A stretch of DNA of 64,000 nt from Chitinophagaceae bacterium (GTDB lineage Bacteria; Bacteroidota; Bacteroidia; Chitinophagales; Chitinophagaceae), in NCBI GenBank assembly GCA_016708765.1, contig JADJFD010000001.1, forward strand, positions 558,001-622,000, written 5' to 3'. Shown here in pieces: positions 15,979 to 23,745 of the stretch. Within the stretch, counting starts at the first letter, position 1. Each line of letters begins with the position of its first letter. Both the position numbers and the translations under genes were made by a program. Below the pieces are notes generated by a model. It was given only the letters and a program-made list of their open reading frames with translations. It was not told the DNA's origin and made no database searches.

Positions 15979-18114
15979 TTAAGCGTATTCTTCTTTTTCA
16001 GATTTACTATATTCATCGATGAGCTTTCGCTGTAAATCAAATGGTACAGGCTCATAGGCTTTAAACTCCATTCTAAATTTGGCCCTTCCCTGTGTAATAG
16101 ATCGTATTGAAGAGGAATAACCATCCATTTCTGACAAGGGTACTTTAGCTATAATTTTTTGAAAATGACCTTCACTGTCTATTCCTTCCACAATTGCACG
16201 GCGGCTTTGCAAATCTCCCATTACAGAACCTGTAAGATCCTCCGGACATAAAACTTCCACATGATAGATTGGTTCCAAAATTTGTGGATCTGCTTGCTGA
16301 AATGCTTGGCGAAATGCCTGCAAACCTGCAATCTTAAATGAAATATCATTGCTATCGACAGGATGCATCTTGCCATCATATACACTTACCCGTATATCCC
16401 TAGCATAGGAGCCGGTTAATGGCCCGTTATGCATTTTCTCCATAACTCCCTTTAAGATGGATGGAAGAAATCTTGTATCTATTGCGCCTCCAACTATACA
16501 ATTGTAGAAAACCAATTTGCCGCCCCAATCTAAATCATGTACATCTCTTGCCCTTACGTTTAAATCTTTTGGCTCTGGCATTCCTTCATGCCAGGGTTCA
16601 ATCCGCATATACACTTCGCCAAACTGACCAGCACCACCACTTTGTTTTTTATGCCGATAGTTTGCTTCAGCCATTTTACGAATAGTTTCTCTATACGCAA
16701 TTTTAGGTTTTACAAATTTTACATCCAGCTTATGTAAATGTTCAATTTTCCATTTTGCTACTGACAAATGCATATCTCCCTGGCAGTGAATTAATGTTTG
16801 TTTTAGTTCTGAAGATACTTCTACTAATAAAGTAGGGTCTTCTTCTCTCAATTGATGTAATGCCTGTGAAAGCTTCTCCTCCTCCCCTTTTTTCTGCGAT
16901 TCAATGGCGACAGTCATATTATAAGCGGGGAATTCTATTGATGGCAATTCATAATTTTTCCCCTTTGCATGTAATGTATTGTTGACATGAGTGTTCTTTA
17001 ACTTAAGTGTAGCACCAATATCACCAGCAACTAATTCATGAGTGGATGTTCTTTTATTACCTTCAACCAAGAATAATTGATTTATCCTTTCAGAAACACC
17101 TGTACTTTCATTTTCTAACTCCATTCCAACTTTTATTGTGCCTGAATACACCTTAAAAAATGACATCTCTCCTATATGCGGCTCTGATATAGTTTTGTAA
17201 ATAAACAAACAGGCCGGACCATTTGCATCGCAGGTAAGCTTTTCACCATTCCTTGTAATTTGAGAAGGCATTTCATTTGCACTTGGGCAAACATTATCAA
17301 TAAAGCCCATTAGCCTGCCACTTCCCATATTTCTTTCAGCCGATAAACAGAACAAAGGAAATAAATCATGATTGATCATTGCTTTTTTCAATCCTTCCTT
17401 CATTTCATCCTCATCTAATTCACCTTTATCAAAATATTTCTCCATCAACGTCTCATCATTGCTAGCTATTGCTTCAATTAGTTCTTTATGCAATTCTTCT
17501 GCCTTTGCTTTCTCATCATCAGGAATTGGTAATTTTTCCGGTTTGCCACCACCATCTTTAAACTTGTACATTGTCATCCGCAACACATCGATGATTTCAT
17601 GAAATCCAACACCTGTTTGATGTGGATACTGCACCATAACTACTTTGTTTCCAAAATGTGCTTTTGCTTCTTTTACGGTTCTATCAAAATCTGCATTATC
17701 ATCATCCAATTTGTTAATAGCAAATATCATTGGTGTTTTAAACTTCTCTGTGTACTCCCAAATTATATCTGCACCTACTTCTACTCCCATCATTGCATTC
17801 AACAGCATAATACCAGTATCTGCAACTCGCAATGCTGAAATTACTTCCCCTACAAAATCATCATAACCGGGAGTATCCAGTATATTTATTTTGTAGCCCC
17901 GCCATCTTGTATGTAGAAGTTTGCTGAAAATGGAATTACCCCTTTCCTGTTCCAGTTCATGGTAATCGCCTGTTGTATTTCTTTCAGCTATGTTGCCTCG
18001 CCGGTTTATTAAACCAGCTTCGAATAGCATACATTCCGCTAATGTTGTCTTACCAGTACCAGCATGGCCTAGCAAGACAATGTTTTTTACATGTGAAGTG
18101 TCAAATTCAGGCAT
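15979..18114 (-). CDS. fusA2: Elongation factor G paralogue (EF-G2 type)
   Basis: The protein has 711 residues with the full EF-G layout: G domain, domain II (about 300-390), domain III, domain IV (GGAGQFGEVYMRIEP) and domain V (GDLQSRRAIVEG). The P-loop GHAGTGKT (16-23) and INKLD are present. However, the DTPGH motif reads DTPGY, with Tyr84 in place of the catalytic His, and switch I is ERGNSIFSK rather than the canonical RGITI. Bacteroides has a paralogue described as lacking GTPase activity and needed during carbon limitation; the Tyr here fits that class, but this is inference. It is a single gene facing a bidirectional terminator. Confidence 0.9.
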   Translation of the reverse strand: MPEFDTSHVKNIVLLGHAGTGKTTLAECMLFEAGLINRRGNIAERNTTGDYHELEQERGNSIFSKLLHTRWRGYKINILDTPGYDDFVGEVISALRVADTGIMLLNAMMGVEVGADIIWEYTEKFKTPMIFAINKLDDDNADFDRTVKEAKAHFGNKVVMVQYPHQTGVGFHEIIDVLRMTMYKFKDGGGKPEKLPIPDDEKAKAEELHKELIEAIASNDETLMEKYFDKGELDEDEMKEGLKKAMINHDLFPLFCLSAERNMGSGRLMGFIDNVCPSANEMPSQITRNGEKLTCDANGPACLFIYKTISEPHIGEMSFFKVYSGTIKVGMELENESTGVSERINQLFLVEGNKRTSTHELVAGDIGATLKLKNTHVNNTLHAKGKNYELPSIEFPAYNMTVAIESQKKGEEEKLSQALHQLREEDPTLLVEVSSELKQTLIHCQGDMHLSVAKWKIEHLHKLDVKFVKPKIAYRETIRKMAEANYRHKKQSGGAGQFGEVYMRIEPWHEGMPEPKDLNVRARDVHDLDWGGKLVFYNCIVGGAIDTRFLPSILKGVMEKMHNGPLTGSYARDIRVSVYDGKMHPVDSNDISFKIAGLQAFRQAFQQADPQILEPIYHVEVLCPEDLTGSVMGDLQSRRAIVEGIDSEGHFQKIIAKVPLSEMDGYSSSIRSITQGRAKFRMEFKAYEPVPFDLQRKLIDEYSKSEKEEYA

Positions 18115-18247
18115 GGCAATTTATTTAAGTGATAAAAATTGAATCGTCTTTTGAATCCAATGGGTATGAAAAAGACAAGACCTCTTTACACACAGAAATT
18201 AATTATTTCTGATCCTGTTTTGAAATACACTAAAAAAAGTAGCTGTA

Positions 18248-18625
18248 TTAAATGTTTTTTAAAAACTCTTTGAATTCACTTCGTAAATCTTCTAAAGTTT
18301 GCTGCATACTCTGGTACTCTTCGAGAAGGCTTTCGTGCCGGGCATAACTATCTTCATTTGCATGACCATTGAATGCAACTTTTTCAAAGTTTATTTTACG
18401 GTCATGTACTTTGATGGACTGTTTTAAATCATGAATGTTAATAAGCTGAATGTGGAATTGATTGTGGAGATGTTCAACGTCCTGAAGTTGTTCTTTGGAG
18501 AGTGATTTTCCGGCAATTTCCCGAAGTTTTGTTTCATCATTTGTAAGTTCTTCCCGATATTGACGAAGTGTTTCTCTCCATACGTTACACTCTCCGGAAA
18601 GCTGTGAGATGTCTACCTGAACCAT
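18248..18625 (-). CDS. Coiled-coil protein, unknown function
   Basis: The protein has 125 residues if it starts at MVQVDISQLSG (18625). It is almost entirely helical and charged, with heptad-like leucine spacing (for example LREIAGKSLSKEQLQDVEHLHNQ), so a long coiled coil is likely. An open upstream extension to 18787 encodes a Phe/Leu-rich stretch that looks accidental. No signal peptide with the chosen start. It lies about 130 bases upstream of EF-G2 on the same strand and could share its transcript. No family recognised. Confidence 0.6.
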   Translation of the reverse strand: MVQVDISQLSGECNVWRETLRQYREELTNDETKLREIAGKSLSKEQLQDVEHLHNQFHIQLINIHDLKQSIKVHDRKINFEKVAFNGHANEDSYARHESLLEEYQSMQQTLEDLRSEFKEFLKNI

Positions 18626-18939
18626 ATCATTAAATTTTAGTGCTTGACAAAGCAAACAAGTTAGAAAAAGATTTACTAAAATTTTTTCGTGGGTGTGGAT
18701 TCGAAACTGGGCCTTAATTCTATGGAGTAAATTAAGAAAGAAAATGGGAAAAGCAAATAAAGTAAGCCATATTTTTTCAACAAGCAAGTACCTGTGTAGA
18801 ATTGATCGAATTACTATGTGAAAATATTAAAAAAATCATCAATGTGTTTACATCAATTAGGCTGCAATTAAACAAAAGCCGCCTCAATACTATGAAGCGG
18901 CTAAAAGGATAGAGAAAATGGTAATGGTTTTGAAATATA
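18626..18939. other. Intergenic stretch of 314 bases, no gene seen
   Basis: It contains the upstream region of the coiled-coil gene and, at 18872-18905, the terminator of the next gene. A TTCGAAA near 18700 resembles a tRNA T-loop, but no acceptor, D or anticodon arms can be drawn. The open frame on the minus strand here (18626-18787) lacks plausible composition. Confidence 0.5.
18872..18905 (-). terminator. Terminator after the 18940-19482 gene
   Basis: A six-base GC-rich stem (AGCCGC/GCGGCT) has a 14-base loop and is followed by TTTTGTTT on the minus strand. Confidence 0.7.
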
Positions 18940-19482
18940 CTACTTGGTCTTAATTTTTAATTTAAATGCCCCTTCCGAAATGCCAACCGGTGAGGAAACA
19001 CCAATTAGTATATTAAAAGGTTTGCCTGTTGGATTATTAAAATTCACATACCTTTCACTGTTTTGCGTCTTGCCTTTCCATGGTCTATCCCATTTGTAAT
19101 CTGCTTCACAAGTAATGCAGCTAGAAAGATTTGGAACAAGATTGTATGAATCTGCACCCATCATGTATGCATATAAACTCAAATTAGCAGTTTCATCATC
19201 TGGCTTTACACTTATAATTAATTCTGTATGCGGAAGTATAGTAGTGGCGAAAAAAACATGATTACCTCTGAACTTAGGGTTTTGAAATGAAACAAAGCAA
19301 GCGTTTGAGCTGTTAGCCGCCCAACTAAGGTCTTCCATAATCTTTCCATCGGCCAGATTTCCGGCCACCATAATTGAATCTTTTTGCACACCTTCAACAA
19401 TTTTTACATTTGACGGCCATTGAGCAAATGATATACTATGCATAAAAAAAACAGACATCCCTATAAATAATAATTTTTTCAT
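18940..19482 (-). CDS. Secreted protein, unknown function
   Basis: The protein has 180 residues with a clear signal peptide (residues 1-20, ISFAQ). The mature part is beta-rich. It has a CxxC pair (SSCITCEAD) and the C-terminal pattern YVNFNNPTGKPFNILIGVSSP...GAFKLKIKTK, which looks like a beta-sandwich. No named family recognised. The start is 20 bases after the stop of the next secreted protein (19503-19937), so the two form an operon downstream of the box at 20006. Confidence 0.7.
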   Translation of the reverse strand: MKKLLFIGMSVFFMHSISFAQWPSNVKIVEGVQKDSIMVAGNLADGKIMEDLSWAANSSNACFVSFQNPKFRGNHVFFATTILPHTELIISVKPDDETANLSLYAYMMGADSYNLVPNLSSCITCEADYKWDRPWKGKTQNSERYVNFNNPTGKPFNILIGVSSPVGISEGAFKLKIKTK

Positions 19483-19502
19483 ATCATTTTTATTTTTAAT
19501 AA

Positions 19503-19937
19503 TTAATCCCAGTTTATCTCCACTTTTACTTTTCTTGATAAATCGTTTCCATTGTAACTAATCCAAAAATTGAAAGTATATAAACCCGGATATTCGGGCC
19601 AGGGAAAATCTATTGTTTGGAATGAGCCTTCTTTACCCGGCAATACAACAGCTTTTACATCCTTCATCCCACTTAGTAATTCTTTCGGAAAAGATTTTGC
19701 TTTTGAGGGACTACCCGTAAGTTCCCATTCCAATTTTATTTTACCTTTTTCCCAGCCACAGGTGCCGGTATTTTTTACATCTACATTTACTACAGCTTTA
19801 TCTCTAAAATCGGGGTCTTTAGGTGATACGCTAATGTCAGAAGAAGTAAACTCTGCAGTTAACTTGCAAGGCTGTGCTTTTGCAGTTGCAAATAGAAAGC
19901 CTGTAAGAAAACAGATAAAAAATAGTTTCAATTTCAT
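19503..19937 (-). CDS. Secreted Ig-like protein, unknown function
   Basis: The protein has 144 residues. A signal peptide ends near ATAKAQ (residue 21), followed by one compact domain with alternating beta strands (AVVNVDVKNTGTCGWEKGKIKLEWEL, YTFNFWISYNGNDLSRKVKVEINWD). The shape resembles CARDB/NEW1-type Ig-like domains that recognise Asn/Trp-rich sequences around a conserved Trp and Cys. First gene of a two-gene operon. The putative regulatory box lies 69 bases upstream. Confidence 0.68.
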   Translation of the reverse strand: MKLKLFFICFLTGFLFATAKAQPCKLTAEFTSSDISVSPKDPDFRDKAVVNVDVKNTGTCGWEKGKIKLEWELTGSPSKAKSFPKELLSGMKDVKAVVLPGKEGSFQTIDFPWPEYPGLYTFNFWISYNGNDLSRKVKVEINWD

Positions 19938-20005
19938 AATAGAAAGTTTTACTGACTAATAATGTTAACTCAATAAAAATACCCTATCCATTTAATCATC
20001 GAATG

Positions 20006-20027
20006 ACCCATTAGGGTGATTTTTAAA
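20006..20027 (-). promoter_or_regulatory. Putative response-regulator box, copy a
   Basis: On the minus strand it reads AAATCACCCTAATGGGT preceded by TTTA. It shares TCACCCnAATGGGT with the box before the 21842-23038 gene and resembles the one before the histidine kinase gene. It lies 69 bases upstream of the start at 19937. The ACCC/GGGT arms form an inverted repeat, as expected for a dimeric LuxR-type regulator. Confidence 0.5.
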
Positions 20028-20110
20028 AGCAATTTCATTAGATATTCTGCTCTTAAAACATCAATTTCAAAATAAATAATCAAAATAGAGCAAGGTTGGT
20101 TTCAATGCAC

Positions 20111-20146
20111 AAAAAAAGGGGTTCATCAAATGATGAACCCCTTTTG
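20111..20146 (-). terminator. Terminator after the 20166-21080 gene
   Basis: A perfect 15-base stem (AAAAGGGGTTCATCA and complement) with a two-base loop lies 20 bases beyond the stop codon at 20166. T-rich on the minus strand after the stem. Confidence 0.85.
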
Positions 20147-20165
20147 CAACGAATAAATAATTAGT

Positions 20166-21080
20166 TTAATTTCTTCTCACTTTTGTTTTCTGCGCTTTTA
20201 CTTTTCCTTTTGGCCCTTTTACAGTTGTAGTAGTTTTTGTAGCGGATTTACCTCTTGGCCCAGTAACTGTTGTCTTAGTGCGTGTAACTCTGAAACGGCT
20301 TACAGATGCTGCATGTCTTGTTCTTACAGTAACAGAGCTGGCTCTAAACGGAGTATATACTTTATGAGCTCTACCAACTCTGTGTGTACGAACCACTATA
20401 AATTTTTTATGATAAACTACACGTCGTGGGTGCCATACGTTCCAACGATAAGGCTTCCAAGGTTTCCACCACATTGGGTAATGATTCCATCGCCATGGTG
20501 ACACCCATGGCCTGTAACCAACACCAAATACAAAGCGAACTGATGGCCAAAACCAAACATTTACAATTATTCCATTATCCGAATAATTGTAGTTAACATT
20601 CGGGCCACTTACATTAAAATTATTACTCCAATTAACAGAGGCATTATCTTCACCTCCATCTGGTTCTATTATTGTTTCCTCACCGTAAATATCTTCATCA
20701 CCAATTATCTGTGCAATTGCAGTTTCATTTCCTGTTTTTTCCAGTTCAATAACAGCAATATCCTGATTTTCCGAAGCTGAAACAGCCACTTGCAGTATGA
20801 ATACATGAACATCATTATCCATTTTGGACACCACTTTTACATAATCAATTTCACCATCTTCATTAAGGTCCAGATTGTTCACATTATTATCTTCTGTATT
20901 TAATAGTTTCTCAAAATCTTCCGGCGAAGCTGCTTTTTGAAACATGGCTAATGCGCCTTGCAAATCAAAATTATCGCCAGGTAGACCTGTGGAATCAGTA
21001 TCAGATGACTGTGCCTGGACAATAGTAAATGAAAAAAAGGCTGCGAGAATAAATAGTAAGTTAAAGAATTTCTTTTTCAT
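20166..21080 (-). CDS. Secreted protein with EF-hand-like loop and Trp/Arg-rich basic tail
   Basis: The protein has 304 residues. Signal peptide to about residue 24 (TIVQAQ). Residues 40-140 form an acidic domain containing DLNEDGEIDYV, which matches the calcium-binding EF-hand/dockerin loop. Residues 175-225 are exceptionally Trp/Pro/Arg-rich (WFWPSVRFVFGVGYRPWVSP and onward). Residues 225-304 are basic, with repeated TKTTVTGPRGK / TTTTVKGPKGK motifs. Similar unnamed proteins occur widely in Bacteroidota. The acidic head and basic tail suggest surface or polymer binding, but this is a guess. Single gene with its own terminator. Confidence 0.72.
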   Translation of the reverse strand: MKKKFFNLLFILAAFFSFTIVQAQSSDTDSTGLPGDNFDLQGALAMFQKAASPEDFEKLLNTEDNNVNNLDLNEDGEIDYVKVVSKMDNDVHVFILQVAVSASENQDIAVIELEKTGNETAIAQIIGDEDIYGEETIIEPDGGEDNASVNWSNNFNVSGPNVNYNYSDNGIIVNVWFWPSVRFVFGVGYRPWVSPWRWNHYPMWWKPWKPYRWNVWHPRRVVYHKKFIVVRTHRVGRAHKVYTPFRASSVTVRTRHAASVSRFRVTRTKTTVTGPRGKSATKTTTTVKGPKGKVKAQKTKVRRN

Positions 21081-21167
21081 AAAAATTATTTTGTTTGTGA
21101 CAAAAAAATATTAATAAGGTTTAATTTCTAGATAATGATTTCTTTTAGTTAAGACAGAACTTTTAAA

Positions 21168-21187
21168 ATTATTGAGGTGATTAAAAG
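21168..21187 (-). promoter_or_regulatory. Weaker match to the response-regulator box, copy d
   Basis: On the minus strand it reads TTTTAATCACCTCAATAATT. The ATCACC half matches the other boxes but the GGGT half does not. It lies 88 bases before the start at 21080. Confidence 0.25.
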
Positions 21188-21228
21188 AATAGAAAAGGCA
21201 TGCCAATTCCAAAAATACTCCTGGCCAC

Positions 21229-21512
21229 TTATTTTGACATAGCATCAATAATCTCATCCGTACACTCATTCAACCTTTTATTGAAAGCATCTTCTTGCTC
21301 CTTATCTCTGATAATCTTTCCCCAATTTTCTCCTTGAAGTTTAGAACATTCCATTCTAATTTTTTTTGCTTCCATATCTGCAAAAGCCAACCCTTTACCT
21401 TTTTTGCGGCATTCACACACTTCATTAGCAAGAGCAATACCATCAGCTTTATTTTACCGCCACAGGATAGTAATAAAACAGCTAATACCGCAAGAATTGA
21501 ATACTTTTTCAT
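21229..21512 (-). CDS. Small cysteine-containing lipoprotein, frameshifted; paralogue of its neighbour
   Basis: ATG 21512 begins a lipoprotein signal (MKKYSILAVLAVLLLSCGGK, lipobox LLSC). The frame then shifts. After adding one A in the AAAA run near 21455 it continues as NKADGIALANEVCECRKKGK and on to 21229, about 94 residues in total. The rebuilt protein aligns along its whole length with the next gene upstream (21547-21831), sharing ALANEVC-C, the EC-LQG-NW core and the AFN-R--EC end. Four cysteines of the mature part are conserved between the two. A tandem duplication is clear; function is unknown. Confidence 0.68.
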
Positions 21513-21546
21513 GTGTAATTTTTAAAGATTGATGTATAGTTTTTAA

Positions 21547-21831
21547 TTATTTACCAACTGATAATTGAAGCAGGCATTCTTTTACTCTGTCATTGAATGC
21601 TATCGTTTCTGACTTATCATATTCCAGCTTTTTCCAATTGGCGCCCTGCAAGTCAAGGCACTCCTTCCATATTTTCATCCTTTCTGGATCCGTGTATTTC
21701 ATGCCTTTGGTTTTCATTTTACAATCACAAACTTCGTTGGCTAAAGCAAAACCATCTGTTTTCTTCTCTTCTTTCCCACCACAAGACAGAAATACAATGG
21801 CAAGAAATAATGGGATGAAGATTTTTTCCAT
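21547..21831 (-). CDS. Small cysteine-containing lipoprotein, unknown function
   Basis: The protein has 94 residues. The signal peptide ends in the lipobox VFLSC (Cys17), then GGKEEKKTDG as a short tether. The mature domain has DGFALANEVCDCKMKTKG and KECLDLQGANWKKLEYDK, with four cysteines (two pairs) likely to form disulfides in the periplasm. Tandem paralogue of the following gene. It starts 10 bases after the stop of the 21842-23038 gene, so all three are probably one transcript controlled by the box at 23099. Confidence 0.7.
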   Translation of the reverse strand: MEKIFIPLFLAIVFLSCGGKEEKKTDGFALANEVCDCKMKTKGMKYTDPERMKIWKECLDLQGANWKKLEYDKSETIAFNDRVKECLLQLSVGK

Positions 21832-21841
21832 AAATAATTTT

Positions 21842-23038
21842 TTAATCGTTTGGACAAAGTTTACTCTTATTTGAAAATGAATTTAGAAAATTAACAGCAT
21901 CCGGGTCCTGCCGCACACTCACATCAAGTCTTACCAGTTTTACTTTTTGTAACGGGACACCTTCTTTATACCCATCATTGTACATTCCAGTTCCAATCAC
22001 AGTAACAGTTTTGTCAATTACAGATTGTATATATATATATGATTTTGAGGTCAGGCTTGTTGTATAATAGTTTATGCAATACTGGTCTTTGTATTTCATA
22101 TCGCCACCAAAAGCTTCTTTTACAGTTTTATCATATATTTCCTTTCCCTGCCAGGAAAATTGTGTTTTACTTCCATCTACCATTAAATGCGGTGCCAACG
22201 TTTTCAACATAGCAACTTTCAATAACTCAGGATTACCATTCCGCAATAAGTCGTGAAAGAAATCTGCCATTTCCTTACCTGTATTAAAATCAGGCACTTT
22301 CAGTTCTGGCAGTCCGGCAACTTCCTTTAATGCTATTTCTTCCGCCATCGTATAAGCAAGCGTCTTTTTTTCCAGTTCTCTCATTTTACCTTCTGTCACT
22401 TCCAGAGTTGATAAAACTTTTGTATTGGCTCCGCCAGATGTAGCCATGAAAGATTTCCAGGGATCTTTTATGTTATCTCTATATAAACGAACCTCGTATT
22501 CCTGTTCTACTGTTTGAATAATAGTATTTGTTTCGATTACATCTGCATTTATTTTCATAAAGAATAAAACCTGATTGGGGTTGTTCCAGGTAAAGTTTTT
22601 ATCCTTTACTAAAGTTGGTCCGTTATTCAACTTTACAATTTTTCTAAACATGTATCCATAAAACTTCCCCCAGTCTGATGATATCATTTTTTCAATATCT
22701 GCATCTGTTGGATTAGGTATTCCTTCCCATTCATTATAACCTGTTCTGAATTTCTGATAAGAGTACTTAGCAGCGCCTACGTATTGATAAACAGCATCTC
22801 CAACAACTTTAACTACCAATCCTGGATATTCTTTCGATTTTAAACGGATGTGAACACCTCTTACATATTCCCAATTCCCCGAGGAAGAATTCCACTGTCT
22901 GGTTCCGGTTGTTTTTGTGAACTTGATGTCAATCGTATTAGGGTTTGTTAAGTCTTTTCTTATTACAGCGTCTGAAGGCTGTGCCATTGAAAAGAAAGAC
23001 ATTGACAAGAGCAAAAAAAGAAACAGGTTTTTTTTCAT
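21842..23038 (-). CDS. Secreted protein of 398 residues, unknown function
   Basis: A signal peptide (to SMAQ, residue 20) is followed by a soluble mature protein. It has a central helical part (EGKMRELEKKTLAYTMAEEIALKEVAGLP) flanked by beta-rich segments with many Trp/Tyr. The segment FHDLLRNGNPELLKVAMLKTLAPHLM resembles a protein-interaction helix bundle, but no family is recognised. First gene of a three-gene unit with the two small lipoproteins, headed by the response-regulator-like box overlapping the regulator's stop codon. Probably periplasmic or outer-surface. Confidence 0.68.
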   Translation of the reverse strand: MKKNLFLFLLLSMSFFSMAQPSDAVIRKDLTNPNTIDIKFTKTTGTRQWNSSSGNWEYVRGVHIRLKSKEYPGLVVKVVGDAVYQYVGAAKYSYQKFRTGYNEWEGIPNPTDADIEKMISSDWGKFYGYMFRKIVKLNNGPTLVKDKNFTWNNPNQVLFFMKINADVIETNTIIQTVEQEYEVRLYRDNIKDPWKSFMATSGGANTKVLSTLEVTEGKMRELEKKTLAYTMAEEIALKEVAGLPELKVPDFNTGKEMADFFHDLLRNGNPELLKVAMLKTLAPHLMVDGSKTQFSWQGKEIYDKTVKEAFGGDMKYKDQYCINYYTTSLTSKSYIYIQSVIDKTVTVIGTGMYNDGYKEGVPLQKVKLVRLDVSVRQDPDAVNFLNSFSNKSKLCPND

Positions 23039-23098
23039 CTTGTTTAATTTATTACGGTTAACAATATAAAGTTGCTACCAAAATATATAACTCTTCTT

Positions 23099-23119
23099 AC
23101 CCATTCGGGTGATTTTAAA
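23099..23119 (-). promoter_or_regulatory. Putative response-regulator box, copy b
   Basis: On the minus strand: TTTAAAATCACCCGAATGGG followed by T. The inverted repeat ACCC-GAAT-GGGT is near perfect. It lies 61 bases upstream of the start at 23038 and overlaps the stop codon of the response regulator gene, so the downstream unit can be switched by that regulator. Confidence 0.5.
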
Positions 23120-23745
23120 CCTTTGTTTCCAGTAGTTCCCTCAGCCTTGCAAGTACTGTAGATCTGGAATCTGCATCAAGCTTTAGATAAATATTCTTGA
23201 TATGCGCCTTTATTGTGTTTATTGAAACAAATAAGGTTTCAGCTATCTGGTTGTTCGTTTTGCCATCATAAATAAGCCGGGTAACATCAAATTCCCTATC
23301 AGATAATTTATTAGTGAGAACGGAATTAATTTTTTCCAATGTAAGCTCTGGAAAAAGGTGTTTATTTTTTTGGGTATGATTAAAAAGAGCAATCTCCAAT
23401 GTGGCATATAAACCCGCATCGGTAAAAGGTTTTACTACATAACCAGCTGGCTCAGTATTTTTTAGCATGTAACAAAGTAATTCTATCGGAATATGAAGTA
23501 AGGAAAACAAAAGGCAAGGAATATCTTTCATTAATTAGTTTAGCTATTTCAATCCCTTCTTCCCCACCATTCAGGTTAATATCTAGCAAAACAAGATCTG
23601 GTAGGTTTCTTTTCAATTCATCTAACGCATCTTCCATTGAATATGCGATTCCAGACACATTAAAATCATTATTGGCTAGTGCAGTTGCGATATCTTCTGC
23701 AATCAATGGTTCGTCTTCCACTATTAAAACTCTTACTTCACTCAT
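23115..23745 (-). CDS. LuxR-type response regulator, frameshifted between receiver and output domain
   Basis: Residues 1-115 are a CheY-like receiver with the acidic pair (EDE, 10-12), phospho-acceptor Asp55 (LVLLDINL) and the conserved Thr/Lys positions FLTSY and VVKPF. The C-terminal 65 residues are a LuxR-type DNA-binding domain (LSDREFDVTRLIYDGKTNNQ and the NTIKAHIKNIY recognition helix). The frame breaks after LLHAK. Removing one A from the six-A run at 23458-23463 gives AKNTEPAGYVVKPF and one 209-residue protein. It overlaps the histidine kinase stop by four bases (ATGA), so the pair is translationally coupled. The likely target box is described at 20006, 23099 and 25752. Confidence 0.82.

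Noticed and set aside
18690..18720. tRNA-like T-arm (GGATTCGAAAC)
   Set aside because: No acceptor, D or anticodon stems can be drawn on either strand around it.
18626..18787. N-terminal extension of the coiled-coil protein
   Set aside because: The Phe/Leu-rich open frame lacks conserved character, and a good internal ATG exists at 18625.
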